Of a DNA stretch of 64,000 bases, positions 6,728 to 15,438 are shown one piece after another. Origin of the DNA: Bog-756 sp963831535 (GTDB lineage: Bacteria; Actinomycetota; Acidimicrobiia; Acidimicrobiales; RAAP-2); NCBI GenBank assembly GCA_963831535.1, contig CAWHQP010000001.1, forward strand, positions 62,001 to 126,000, given 5' to 3'. Below the pieces are notes generated by a model. The model worked only from the letters and a program-made list of their open reading frames with translations, was not told the origin of the DNA and made no database searches. Every line of letters starts with the position of its first letter. The first letter of the stretch is position 1. Both the position numbers and the translations under genes were made by a program.

Positions 6728-8586
6728 GACGGCGGCGCCTTCTTCGTGGCCGGGGTCTTCTTCGTGGCCGGGGCCTTCTTCGTGGCCGGGGTCTTCTTCG
6801 TGGCCGGGGCCTTGGTGGCACCCATCACCACCGGCGTGCCGGTCCCCTCCTCGGCCAGGGTCCGGCGCAGTTCGTCGTTGGGCACCCGGCGGGCCCAGTT
6901 GTAGAACGGCTCATCCTCCCGGCGCTCCGACTGGTAACGACGGACCACCCGCAAGAGCGCGTCGGGCACGTCGTTGACCGGCCGGGCGTGTTCGATCCAG
7001 TCGATGAAGGACGAGCCGGCTCCGAGGGAGCCGCCCATCCCGATGTCGACGGCCTCGGCCAGGTGGTTGCCCACGTGGGCCACCTCGCCACGGAATCCGA
7101 TATCGGCGATCTGGGGTTGGGCACAGCTGGCCGAACATCCCGAGAAATGCATGCGGATGACGCCGGCGTCCTCATGGGGCCCCGAGCGTGCCCCGGGCAC
7201 CGGGGTGGCCCCGACCGGCTCACCGGCCAGCTGCTCGTCGAGGAAACGGGCCCACTTGACCGCCCGTTCCTTGGTCTCCACGATGGCGTACCGGCAGAAC
7301 TCGCTTCCGGTGCAGGCCACCACACCTCGGGTGAACGGACCGGGGTACGGCGAGTACTTCTGCAACAGGTCCTCGGTCAACAGATCGTTGATCCGGTGTT
7401 CGGGGACCCCGGTGAAGGTGATGTTCTGGTCGGTGCCGATGCGCACCGTGCCGTCGCCATACGTCTCGGCCAGCCGGGCCGCCTCCACCAGCTCGAGACC
7501 GTTCATCCGTCCGACGGGCACCGAGCACCCCACGTAGAACAGGCCGGGCTGCTTTTGGGGGTGCACCCCGACGTGATCACCGCGGTAGCGCTTGGTCAGG
7601 TCCTCACCGCCCGGAACCAGATCGAAGCGGGCCCGCTTGGCCAGTTCCTCACGGAAACCCTCGGACCCGAGCTCTTGGACCAGGTAGCGCATCCGGGCCA
7701 GGCCCCGGTTCTCGCGATTGCCCAGCTCGCCGAAGAGCTGGGCGATGGCGCGGGTCACCTCGACGGCCTGGTGCTGACCCACGAACACGTCGATGTCCGA
7801 GGCCATCCGCTCGCCATCGGAGAGCCCGCCTCCGGCCAGCAGGTTGAAGCCGAGGGTGCCGTCGGCCGCTCGGGCCGGCCACAGGCCGATGTCGTTGATC
7901 TCGGCCTGCGCGCAGTCCTCCACGCAACCGGTGACCGACATCTTGAACTTACGGGGCAGGTTGGCGTACTCCCGGTTGCCGGTGAAGAACTCCGACACCT
8001 TGCGGGCGATGGGCAGGGCGTCGAAGGCTTCATGGGCGTCGACACCCGAGACCGGACAGCTCAGTACGTTGCGGGCCGAGTCGCCACAGGCCTGCACCGT
8101 GGTCAGTCCGACGGCAGCGAACCGCCGCCAGATGCGGGGGATGTCCTCGATGCGGAGCCAGTGGATCTGGACGGTCTGTCGGGTGGTGAGATCGGCATAA
8201 CGGGATCCGAAGACCCGGGACTCGGTGCCGTCGGGACCCTCGCCGAAAGCATCGGCCACCACGCCGATCTCTCGGATCTGGGGAGCGGTGAGGAATCCGC
8301 CGGGGATCTTGACCCGCATCATGAAGGCGTCCCCACCCTGCTTCTGGGGATAGATGCCGGCCCACTTCAGACGCTCGACTTCACCGGGCACCTTGGCGAT
8401 GCCCGCCGGGCCCTCCTTGGAGTAGGTGTCGATGATGGCATCGGCGATCTCCAGGGGATGGCGCTCGAGCTTCCACTGCTCGATCTCGTTGAGTTCGCCC
8501 TCGGTCCGGTACGGGTTGATGAAGGGCATGGGCCGCTCGGTCCCGCGGATGTTCAGCCCGTACAGCTCGTCGCGGTCTTTGGTCAT
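6724..8586 (-). CDS. Ferredoxin-type siroheme sulfite (or nitrite) reductase with Lys/Pro-Ala-Thr tail
   Basis: 620 residues, two-repeat NirA/SirA/CysI-type fold. The siroheme-[4Fe-4S] ligands are visible: VACTGSEFCRYAIVETKERA (C-x5-C) and HFSGCSASCAQPQIADIG (C-x3-C). The first half holds the pseudo-repeat VTGCVEDCAQAEINDIG and CGDSARNVLSCP. It reduces sulfite to sulfide (six electrons) in the cytoplasm. CysH upstream and the divergent siroheme gene favour sulfite over nitrite. The last 30 residues are repeats of KKTPAT/KKAPAT encoded by an 18-bp tandem repeat, unlike usual family ends. It lies 35 bases after cysH and its TGA overlaps the ATG of the FrhB-type gene. Confidence 0.9.
   Translation of the reverse strand: MTKDRDELYGLNIRGTERPMPFINPYRTEGELNEIEQWKLERHPLEIADAIIDTYSKEGPAGIAKVPGEVERLKWAGIYPQKQGGDAFMMRVKIPGGFLTAPQIREIGVVADAFGEGPDGTESRVFGSRYADLTTRQTVQIHWLRIEDIPRIWRRFAAVGLTTVQACGDSARNVLSCPVSGVDAHEAFDALPIARKVSEFFTGNREYANLPRKFKMSVTGCVEDCAQAEINDIGLWPARAADGTLGFNLLAGGGLSDGERMASDIDVFVGQHQAVEVTRAIAQLFGELGNRENRGLARMRYLVQELGSEGFREELAKRARFDLVPGGEDLTKRYRGDHVGVHPQKQPGLFYVGCSVPVGRMNGLELVEAARLAETYGDGTVRIGTDQNITFTGVPEHRINDLLTEDLLQKYSPYPGPFTRGVVACTGSEFCRYAIVETKERAVKWARFLDEQLAGEPVGATPVPGARSGPHEDAGVIRMHFSGCSASCAQPQIADIGFRGEVAHVGNHLAEAVDIGMGGSLGAGSSFIDWIEHARPVNDVPDALLRVVRRYQSERREDEPFYNWARRVPNDELRRTLAEEGTGTPVVMGATKAPATKKTPATKKAPATKKTPATKKAPPS
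6738..6809 (-). repeat. Four tandem 18-bp units encoding the reductase tail
   Basis: Four back-to-back copies of (c/t)cttcttcgtggccgggg, differing only in alternating c/t at the first position. Read on the minus strand they encode alternating PATKKA and PATKKT hexapeptides at the C-terminus of the sulfite reductase, just before its stop. Copy number is likely to vary between strains. Confidence 0.9.
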
Positions 8587-8621
8587 CTCACGAACACGGC
8601 GCCAGGGGCGGTGTTGTCATC

Positions 8622-9305
8622 TCAGATGTGCAGTCCGCACTCGACCTTGTCCGAATCGGACCAGCGCCCGGCACGGGGGTCCTCACCGAACTTCACCGGA
8701 CGCGTGGTGGGCGCGCACCCGATGGAGAGGTACCCCTTGGACAGCAGGGGGTGACGGGGGATGCCGTGGTCGGCGCCATATCCGGCGATGTCCTGCTCGG
8801 TCCAGGTGGCCAGCGGATTGATCTTGACCATGCCCCAATTCTCGTCGTAGGCGACGATGGGGGCCTCCCGACGGGTAGGGGCGTCGACCCGCTTCAGACC
8901 GGTCATCCAGGCTTCCTTGCCCTCCATGGCCTGCTTCATGGGCCGGACCTTGCGGAACTCGCAGCACTGTGCGCTGCCGCACGGCCAGTCTTCGGCGCCG
9001 GCCACCGGCTTGGTCACGGTGAGGTTGAGGTCGTAGCGGTTGCGGATGGTCTCCACGTACTCGAGCGTCTCGGGGAAGTGTGACCCGGTGTCCAGGAACA
9101 CCACCTCGATGGTGGGGTCCACCCGGACGGCGATGTCGATCAGGACCGCCTCTTGGAACGAGGACGCCATGGCGATCTTGGACCCAAACCGGTCGATGGC
9201 CCAGGCCACGATCAGACCCGCCGGCGCCGTCTCGAAGGCGGCGGACTGCTCGTCCATCTCCTCTTGCAGCTGCATCAGTTCTGACTTGCCGGCCACGATG
9301 CTCAC
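8622..9305 (-). CDS. cysH: Phosphoadenylyl/adenylyl-sulfate reductase
   Basis: Reduces APS or PAPS to sulfite using thioredoxin. 227 residues from GTG 9305. The PP-loop-like region is IAMASSFQEAVLID, followed by VVFLDTGSHFPETLEY, the Cys pair CGSAQCCEFRKV (C114-C115), SIGCAPTTRP (C197) and the catalytic C-terminal VECGLHI (C223). The Cys pair indicates the [4Fe-4S] bacterial APS-reductase group. The usual C-x-x-C is here C-A-P-T, so the expected fourth ligand is Thr200 (codon ACC). An upstream open frame was rejected as low-complexity shadow. It is first gene of the cysH-reductase-frhB unit. Confidence 0.92.
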   Translation of the reverse strand: MSIVAGKSELMQLQEEMDEQSAAFETAPAGLIVAWAIDRFGSKIAMASSFQEAVLIDIAVRVDPTIEVVFLDTGSHFPETLEYVETIRNRYDLNLTVTKPVAGAEDWPCGSAQCCEFRKVRPMKQAMEGKEAWMTGLKRVDAPTRREAPIVAYDENWGMVKINPLATWTEQDIAGYGADHGIPRHPLLSKGYLSIGCAPTTRPVKFGEDPRAGRWSDSDKVECGLHI

Positions 9306-9735
9306 GTTCAGATCCCTCTCAGTCCTCGGTCGTGCAACTGCGTCCTGCCACTGCTCCGGTCGGATGCGACCGACCCGGCCGGGTCGCCACGCACCACTCC
9401 AGGCCTTGCTTGTGCCGGCCCATCCGCCCCCGCCCCGGGCAACGAACCGTCCCAATCAAGAACCCTCAGACCACCCGTCCCATTCCACGACCTGATCCAC
9501 GGCGACCGCGCCCAGGCCGGCGGGTCCTTGGTCCCGTCGGTCCAACGCAATCGGAGAAGTGCCTGGCAGTCGCCCTGTATCAGGTCATGCTGGAGCGGTA
9601 CATCCGACCCCGGAGACTATACATGAGTAATCAGATCAAGTTTTGCGAGAATCCAGGTCGATCCGGTAGGAAATCCAGCACCGGGCACCGTTTCGGAGCG
9701 GTGGGAACCGGCATCGAATTGACCGGATTCCCGTC
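9306..9735. promoter_or_regulatory. Divergent control region of cysH and the siroheme gene
   Basis: A 430-base divergent gap. It includes a locally AT-richer stretch at 9612-9650. On the minus strand TATAGT (9616-9621) is a plausible -10 for the cysH operon. The -35 is not clear. A hairpin occupies 9703-9732 in front of the plus-strand gene. No SAM-riboswitch or T-box structure was recognised. Coordinated divergent control of sulfate reduction and siroheme supply is inferred from layout. Confidence 0.4.
9703..9732 (+). promoter_or_regulatory. Inverted repeat abutting the start of the siroheme gene
   Basis: GGGAACCGG (9703-9711) pairs with CCGGATTCCC (9723-9732) with a single bulged base, leaving an 11-nt loop. 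It ends three bases before ATG 9736 and occupies the position where a Shine-Dalgarno would be expected; no other SD is visible. It could be an operator or an RNA hairpin limiting initiation. Alternatively the gene is leaderless or starts further in. Confidence 0.35.
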
Positions 9736-10503
9736 ATGACACCCGCTCCCGAGACCGACGGCGAGGGCACTCCGGAACACCCCGGGCCCGTCGACGGCGA
9801 CGCGTCGGCATCCGACTATCCGGTGGTCCTGTCGCTCGACGGGTGCCCGTGTCTGGTGGTGGGAGGCGGACCGGTGGCGGCCCGGAAGGCCCAGGGCCTC
9901 GTGGAGGCGGGTGCGGTCGTGACCGTGGTGACCCGCCGGTCGAGTCCGACGATGGAGGCACTGGTGGGAGCGGTCCGGTTCGTCGTCGAGCTGCGCCCCT
10001 ACCGCGAGGGCGAGGCCGCCGGCTACGACCTGGTCGTAACGGCCACCGGTGATCCGACCGTCGACCGTCGGGTCGTCGCCGACGCCGTGGCCGCCGGGGT
10101 CCTGGTCAACAGTGCCGACGGGGACCGTCCCGGAACGGTGCGGCTCCCCGCGGTCATCCGGCGGGGCGCGGTGACCGTGGCCGTGTCCACCGGCGGCACC
10201 ACGCCGGCCCTGGCCCGGTGGGTCCGGGACCGGATCGCCGAGGCCCTTCCCGCACAGCTGGGCGCGGTGGCCACCCTCGTCGAGGAGGCGAGGGCCGAGG
10301 TGCGCGCCGCGGGGCGGGCCACCGACTCGGTGGACTGGTCCGGCCTCCTCGACCTCGTCGTGCTGCCCCTGGTGGAGGCCGGTCGCGTCGACGAGGCCCG
10401 TGCCGCCCTCCGGGACGCCTGGGACGCCCCGGATCGCGCCCCCCGGGCCGAACCCGGGGGGTCACCTCGGTCCGGTGAGGATCGGTCGGGTGAGGGTCGG
10501 TAA
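9736..10503 (+). CDS. Precorrin-2 dehydrogenase / sirohydrochlorin ferrochelatase-type protein
   Basis: Met8p/CysG-N family enzyme making sirohydrochlorin, and possibly inserting iron, for the siroheme of the adjacent reductase. 255 residues. The NAD-binding motif is CLVVGGGPVAARKAQGL, then VVTRRSS, DLVVTATGDPTVDRRVV, VNSADGDRPGTVRLPAVIRRG and the conserved VAVSTGGTTPALARWVRDRI. The methyltransferase half of full CysG is absent. The C-terminal tail is Arg/Asp/Gly-rich, encoded by short GGTCGGTGAGG-like repeats. The first 25 residues before SDYPVVLSLDG are poorly conserved-looking, so the true start may be later. The P450 gene follows after 9 bases. Confidence 0.88.
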   Translation: MTPAPETDGEGTPEHPGPVDGDASASDYPVVLSLDGCPCLVVGGGPVAARKAQGLVEAGAVVTVVTRRSSPTMEALVGAVRFVVELRPYREGEAAGYDLVVTATGDPTVDRRVVADAVAAGVLVNSADGDRPGTVRLPAVIRRGAVTVAVSTGGTTPALARWVRDRIAEALPAQLGAVATLVEEARAEVRAAGRATDSVDWSGLLDLVVLPLVEAGRVDEARAALRDAWDAPDRAPRAEPGGSPRSGEDRSGEGR

Positions 10504-10512
10504 GGTGAGGGC

Positions 10513-11790
10513 ATGAGTCCCGATTCCGCTCTCCGCCTCGACGAGATCGACCTCTCGGACCTGGACTTCTGGGCGCGCCCGTGGAGTGAGCGGGAACATG
10601 CCTTCGCCCTCCTGCGACGGGAGCGACCCCTCGCACTGTTCGACGAGCCGGACCTCTCGCTGGCCTCACCCCTGGCCCCACCCCGCGGACCCGGGTACCG
10701 GGCGGTGACCCGGCACGCCGACGTGGCCGAGATCAGCCGCCACCCGGAGATCTTCTGCTCCGGAAGGGGGGCGGTGAGTATCTTCGACCTCCCGCCCGAG
10801 ATGGTGGAGTACTTCGCCGGGATGATCTCGACCGACAATCCCCGACACGCCCGGCTCCGTCGAATCGTCTCAGCGGCGTTCAATCCCCGGCGGATCAAAG
10901 CCATCGAGGAGAACATCGAAGCGGTGGCCGATCAGGTGATCGACCGGGCCGCCGGCCTCGGTGAGTGCGACTTTGTCACCGAGATCTCCGCTCCCCTGCC
11001 GCTCGAGATCATCTGCGAGATGATGGGGGTGCCGCCCTCCGAGTACGCCACCGTGTTCCACGCCACCAATGTGATCCTGTCCGGTGGCGATACCGAGTTC
11101 ATCCCCGAGGGGACCGATCCGATGGTGGCCGGGCTGGAGGCCGGGGCCACCCTCACGGCGCTGATGAAGGAGCTGGCAGAAGCCCGGGTGGCCCAGCCCA
11201 CCGACGACCTGACCACCGCACTCATCACCACCAACATCGACGGCGAGGCCCTGACCCACGACGAGGTGGCCTCCTTTTTCATCCTCTTGCTCACGGCCGG
11301 CAACGAGACCACCCGCAACTCCATCTCCCATGCGCTCCTGGCCCTCACCGAGCATCCCGACCAGCGAGCGCTGTGGCAGGCCGATCCCGTCGGCATCGCC
11401 GCCACCGGCGTCGACGAGGTTGTGCGGTGGGCCTCGCCGGTGATCTGGATGCGCCGGACGGTCACCGAGGACACGGTGCTCTCGGGACAAGAGCTCCACG
11501 AGGGCGACAAGGTGCTCCTGTTCTACAACTCCGCCAACCGTGACGAGGACGTCTTCGACCAACCGTTCACCTTCGACGTGCGCCGCTCGCCCAATCCCCA
11601 CTTCGGCTTCGGGGCCGCCGGCCCCCACTTCTGCCTGGGGGCCCACCTGGCCCGGCGTGAGATCGACGTGATGATCCGCCAGCTCCTGCGACGACTTCCG
11701 GACATCGAAGCCAGCGGCGAGCCCGACCGGCTCCACTCCAGCTTCATTAACGGGATCAAGCACCTGCCCTGCACGTTCACCCCGGCCTGA
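10513..11790 (+). CDS. Cytochrome P450
   Basis: 425-residue soluble bacterial P450. The I-helix oxygen-activation motif is LLTAGNETTRNSISHAL; the K-helix region is EVVRWASPVIWMRRTV; the heme-binding loop FGFGAAGPHFCLGAHLAR carries the Cys thiolate ligand. The overall pattern (FDLPPEMVEYFAGMISTDNPRHARLRRIV and the PHFCLGAHLAR loop) is closest in my recollection to actinobacterial CYP125/CYP142-like steroid or lipid hydroxylases, a weak subfamily call. No dedicated ferredoxin or reductase is next to it. It starts 9 bases after the siroheme gene, preceded by AAGGTGAGG as ribosome-binding site. Confidence 0.92.
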   Translation: MSPDSALRLDEIDLSDLDFWARPWSEREHAFALLRRERPLALFDEPDLSLASPLAPPRGPGYRAVTRHADVAEISRHPEIFCSGRGAVSIFDLPPEMVEYFAGMISTDNPRHARLRRIVSAAFNPRRIKAIEENIEAVADQVIDRAAGLGECDFVTEISAPLPLEIICEMMGVPPSEYATVFHATNVILSGGDTEFIPEGTDPMVAGLEAGATLTALMKELAEARVAQPTDDLTTALITTNIDGEALTHDEVASFFILLLTAGNETTRNSISHALLALTEHPDQRALWQADPVGIAATGVDEVVRWASPVIWMRRTVTEDTVLSGQELHEGDKVLLFYNSANRDEDVFDQPFTFDVRRSPNPHFGFGAAGPHFCLGAHLARREIDVMIRQLLRRLPDIEASGEPDRLHSSFINGIKHLPCTFTPA

Positions 11791-11802
11791 CGGCCGTCGG
11801 TC

Positions 11803-12363
11803 TCAGGGCTTGGCCACCATGACCACGGCGGCCACGACCAATACCACGGAGAGTGTCGAGGCCAGCACGACGACCCGCAGGCACTCGGCCCGGAGGTCGG
11901 GCCCGGCCGCGGCCACGGCCGCCGGCGGACCCTCCTCGTCGCCACCGGTCGACATCCCGGTCGACGACATCCCGGTCGACGAGGACACGGCGGCCTGGAG
12001 GCGCTGTTCGGCCGGCCACAGGTACAGCTCGGCCGAGACGGCCGCAGCCACCCACAGGGCCAGGCCGATGATGATCCAGCCGTCCGAGAACGACCAGTCA
12101 CCGTGGCTCATGGCCATCAGCGACAGGCCCAGCACAGGCACGAGGAACAGGACCTTCCCCGCCCAGTTGACCCCGGGACGGTAGTAGCGGCGGAGGGTCT
12201 CCCGGTCCGGGCCCGACCGGCCGAGAGTCCACGCATTGGCACCGGCGATCACCAACGCCCCCAGGCCGACGGCCGCGGCCAGTACGTGGGCCAGCAGGAT
12301 CACGTCATAGGCAGCGTCCCGGGCGTGGGCGACGGCCAACAGGTACCCACCGGTTGCGGTCAT
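11803..12363 (-). CDS. Integral membrane protein, DUF2269-like
   Basis: 186 residues with four hydrophobic segments: AYDVILLAHVLAAAVGLGALVIAG, KVLFLVPVLGLSLMAM, DGWIIIGLALWVAAAVSAELYLW and the C-terminal VVVLASTLSVVLVVAAVVMV. A hydrophilic loop between TM3 and TM4 contains a short repeat SSTGMSSTGMSTGG. The His-containing first helix and four-helix layout resemble DUF2269 membrane proteins of unknown function. It converges on the P450 gene with only 12 bases between. Confidence 0.6.
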   Translation of the reverse strand: MTATGGYLLAVAHARDAAYDVILLAHVLAAAVGLGALVIAGANAWTLGRSGPDRETLRRYYRPGVNWAGKVLFLVPVLGLSLMAMSHGDWSFSDGWIIIGLALWVAAAVSAELYLWPAEQRLQAAVSSSTGMSSTGMSTGGDEEGPPAAVAAAGPDLRAECLRVVVLASTLSVVLVVAAVVMVAKP

Positions 12364-12564
12364 CGGGGCGATTCTGACACCGAAGCACGGCCCGTCGACC
12401 GGCAGGTCCTGGCACCAACTGCCTCCCCGGGATTGCTACGCTCGTCACAGGACCGTCATCTTCGCCCGAGCACCCGGGTAGGAGGGTGTCGACGATCAGA
12501 CCGAGGTGGCGACCAACGTGCGTAGAGAGACAGACCGGACGAGCAGGGGCCACGCGCGGCGCTG

Positions 12565-13557
12565 ATGAATCAACTCCGACTTGATCCCCTGACCGGCCGC
12601 TGGGTGGTGGTGAGCACCGAGCGAGCCGCCCGCCCCCAGGCCTTCGCCCCGCGGGCGGCTTCGATCCAGGCGGACACCACCGCGCCGTGCCCCTTTTGTC
12701 CGGGCAACGAGGAGCGGGTGACCCCGACCCTCGAGACGAGGGACGCCGACGGGAACTGGTTGGTACGGGTGGTGCCCAACCGCTACCCGGCCTTCGAGGG
12801 GAACGCCCCCTTCGTCGTCACCAACCGCGGCCCGGTGTTCACGCAGGCCACCGCAGGCGGTATCCACGAGGTCATCGTGCTCTCCCCCGACCATCAGAAC
12901 TCATGGTCGATGCTGAGCGACGAGCAGACCACGGCCGTGATGACGGCGATCAGCGATCGGATCGGGGAGCATGCGTCGATACCCGGCCTCCGCTACAGCC
13001 AGGCCATCGTCAACGCCGGTCGGGAGGCGGGTGCCTCCATCGAACACCCCCACGGACAACTGCTCGGCATGTCCTTCGTGCCCCGCGAGCTGGTCGAGGA
13101 GCAGGCCGGTTTTGCCCGCTTCGCCGGACGGTGCCTGCTGTGCACGGCGGTCGACGCCGAGGAGAACGTCAACCACCGGGTGGTCTACGCCGACGAGCGG
13201 GTCCTCGTGATCTGCCCGTTCTGGAGCGGGGCGCCCTACGAGATGCTGATCATCCCGCGTGCCCACGGACCCCACCTCCACCACAGCCCCCCGGCCGACC
13301 TGGTCGCCGTGGGCCGGGCCCTCAAGGTCACGCTCGGGAGGCTCCGCGAGGTGGTGGGGGACGTCGCCTACAACCTGGTGTTCCACTCCGCCCCCTACCG
13401 TGCCCCCGAGCCCTACCACTGGCACGTCCACGTGGTGCCCAAGCTGACCACGGTGGCCGGCTTCGAGCTGGGCACCGGGGTGATGATCAACATCGTGAAC
13501 CCGGAACAGGCCGCCGAGGAGCTGGCCGTCCCGGTTTCAATGGCCCACGCCGGCTGA
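12565..13557 (+). CDS. galT: Galactose-1-phosphate uridylyltransferase
   Basis: Leloir-pathway enzyme transferring UMP between UDP-glucose and galactose-1-phosphate. 330 residues. Motifs are the N-terminal LDPLTGRWVVVSTERA, the metal-binding CPFCPGNEE, a nucleotide-binding VVPNRYPAF, the family active-site region GASIEHPHGQLLG (HPH; the usual HPHPH core is shortened to HPHG), and the C-terminal HWHVHVVPKL. It is complete and in frame. No galK or galE is adjacent; the neighbour on the other strand is a trehalose-synthase-like gene, so the two may both serve sugar-nucleotide or storage metabolism. Confidence 0.92.
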   Translation: MNQLRLDPLTGRWVVVSTERAARPQAFAPRAASIQADTTAPCPFCPGNEERVTPTLETRDADGNWLVRVVPNRYPAFEGNAPFVVTNRGPVFTQATAGGIHEVIVLSPDHQNSWSMLSDEQTTAVMTAISDRIGEHASIPGLRYSQAIVNAGREAGASIEHPHGQLLGMSFVPRELVEEQAGFARFAGRCLLCTAVDAEENVNHRVVYADERVLVICPFWSGAPYEMLIIPRAHGPHLHHSPPADLVAVGRALKVTLGRLREVVGDVAYNLVFHSAPYRAPEPYHWHVHVVPKLTTVAGFELGTGVMINIVNPEQAAEELAVPVSMAHAG

Positions 13558-13636
13558 CGGCGGTCCCGGGCCGCCCGAGCACGGTGGACCCCGTTTCGTG
13601 CCTCCGGCCGGGAACGGGGGCCGATGACGCTGGCGC

Positions 13637-15390
13637 CTAGGCCAACTCGAAGCACTGCGACCCGTACGGGGCCAGGGTGACCCGGTAGGGCTCGGTGCCG
13701 ATCAGCGGGAAGGCCACCCGACCCAGCAGTTCGATGGGCTGGCGCCCGACCCACCGCTCCACGTGGAGCTCGGCCGGCTGGGCCAGACGGGACAGGTTGT
13801 GCACGCAGAGAACCGGGTTGACCGGACCCCGCTGGGCCTGGTCCGGGGCCGAGCGCACGAAGGCCAGCACCGACGGGTTGGCCGAGGAGATGACCTCCAG
13901 TTCGCCGGTTCCAAGGACCGGGAACTCGCGTCGCACGGCCAGGATCCGCCGCATCCAGTGCAGGAACGAACTGGGGTTGCGCTGCTGGGCCTCGACGTTG
14001 ACGGCGGCGAACCCGTAGACCGGGTCCATCAGCGGTGGGAGGTAGAGCTGGGCGAAGTCGGCCCGGCTGAAGCCCCCGTTCCGGTCGGGGGTCCACTGCA
14101 TCGGGGTGCGCACCGAGTCGCGGTCACCGAGATAGAGGTTGTCCCCCATCTGGATCTCGTCGCCGTAGTAGAGCACCGGGCTACCCCGGAGGGTGAACAG
14201 CAGGTAGAAGAGGAGCTCGGAGAGGCGGCGGTCCCGGTCCAGGAGCGGGGCCAGCCGCCGTCCGATGCCCATGTGGCGCTTCATCCGCGGGTCCTTGGCG
14301 TACTCGGAGAAGAGGTAGTCGCGCTCCTCCTCGGTGACCATCTCGAGGGTCAGCTCGTCGTGGTTGCGCAGGAAGATGGCCCACTGCGAGCTGCCGGGGG
14401 CCTCGGGGGTCTGGGCCAGGATCTCGGTGATGGGATAGCTCTGCTCCCGCCGCACGGCCATGAACAGCCGGGGCATCAGCGGGAAGTTGAAGCACAGGTG
14501 GCACTCGTCGTCGTCGCCGAAGTAGTCGGCCACGTCCGACGGCCACCCGTTGGCCTCGGCCAGCAGGATCCGGCCGGGATAGTTGTCGTCCAGCTCCTTG
14601 CGCACCCTGCGGATGAAGGCGTGGGTCTCGGGCAGGTTCTCCCCCGCCGTGCCGTCCTTTTGGAACAGGAAGGGAACGGCGTCGAGCCGGAAGCCGTCGA
14701 GGCCCGAGGTCGAGCCAGTAGCGCACCACGTTCGAGCATGGCGTCGGCCACTTCGGGATTGTCGTAGTTGAGGTCGGGCTGGTGGGAGTAGAAGCGGTGC
14801 CAGTAGTACTGGTCCCGCTGGGCGTCGTAGGCCCAGTTGGACCGCTCCACGTCGATGAAGACCACCCGGGCCTCGGGCCAACGCTGGTCGTCGTCGTTCC
14901 ACACGTACCAGTCGGCCTTGGGGTTGTCCCGGCTGGAGCGGGACTCGAGGAACCAGGGGTTCTGGTCACTGGTGTGGTTGATGACCAGGTCGGCGATGAC
15001 CCGGATGCCGCGGGCGTGCGCCTCCTCCAGCAGGCGCTTCAGGTCGTCGACGGTGCCCGATTCGGGGTGGACCGAGTAGTAGTCGCTGATGTCGTAGCCG
15101 CCGTCGCGCAGGGGGGACGGATAGAAGGGCAGCAGCCAGAGGCAGTCCACCCCGAGCCACTGCAGGTAGTCCAGTTTGGCGATCAGGCCCGGAATGTCCC
15201 CCACCCCGTCGTTGTTGCCGTCGAAGAACCCCCGGATGAGCACCTCGTAGAAGACCGCCCGCTGGAACCACAGGGGATCCTCCTCCGGTGGCGGCAGCGG
15301 GGCGTGATGGGCAACCTGATGAGTGAGACCACCCAGCGGTGCGAACGGAACGGACAGCGCGGGAGCCCCTGGGGATGATTCAACAGTCAC
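13637..15390 (-). CDS. treS: Trehalose synthase-type GH13 enzyme (two frame breaks)
   Basis: GH13 enzyme interconverting maltose and trehalose or acting on related alpha-glucans. The N-terminal part contains VFYEVLIRGFFDGNNDGVGD, DYLQWLGVDCLWLLPFYPSP and DLVINHTSDQNPWF. After the break come the nucleophile region DGFRLDAVPFLF, the acid/base LLAEANGWPSDVADYFG and the third carboxylate LRNHDELTLE, all needed for activity, then GSPVLYYGDEI. Frame changes twice, near 14731 and 14703. Deleting one base at each restores a continuous NVVRYWLDLG-LDGFRLDAV stretch. With those corrections the length (about 580 residues) fits TreS without a fused maltokinase. Confidence 0.88.
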
Positions 15391-15438
15391 GCTGGCACGC
15401 TACATCCGGCTCCGTGACCCGACGGGGAACTCTGCAGG

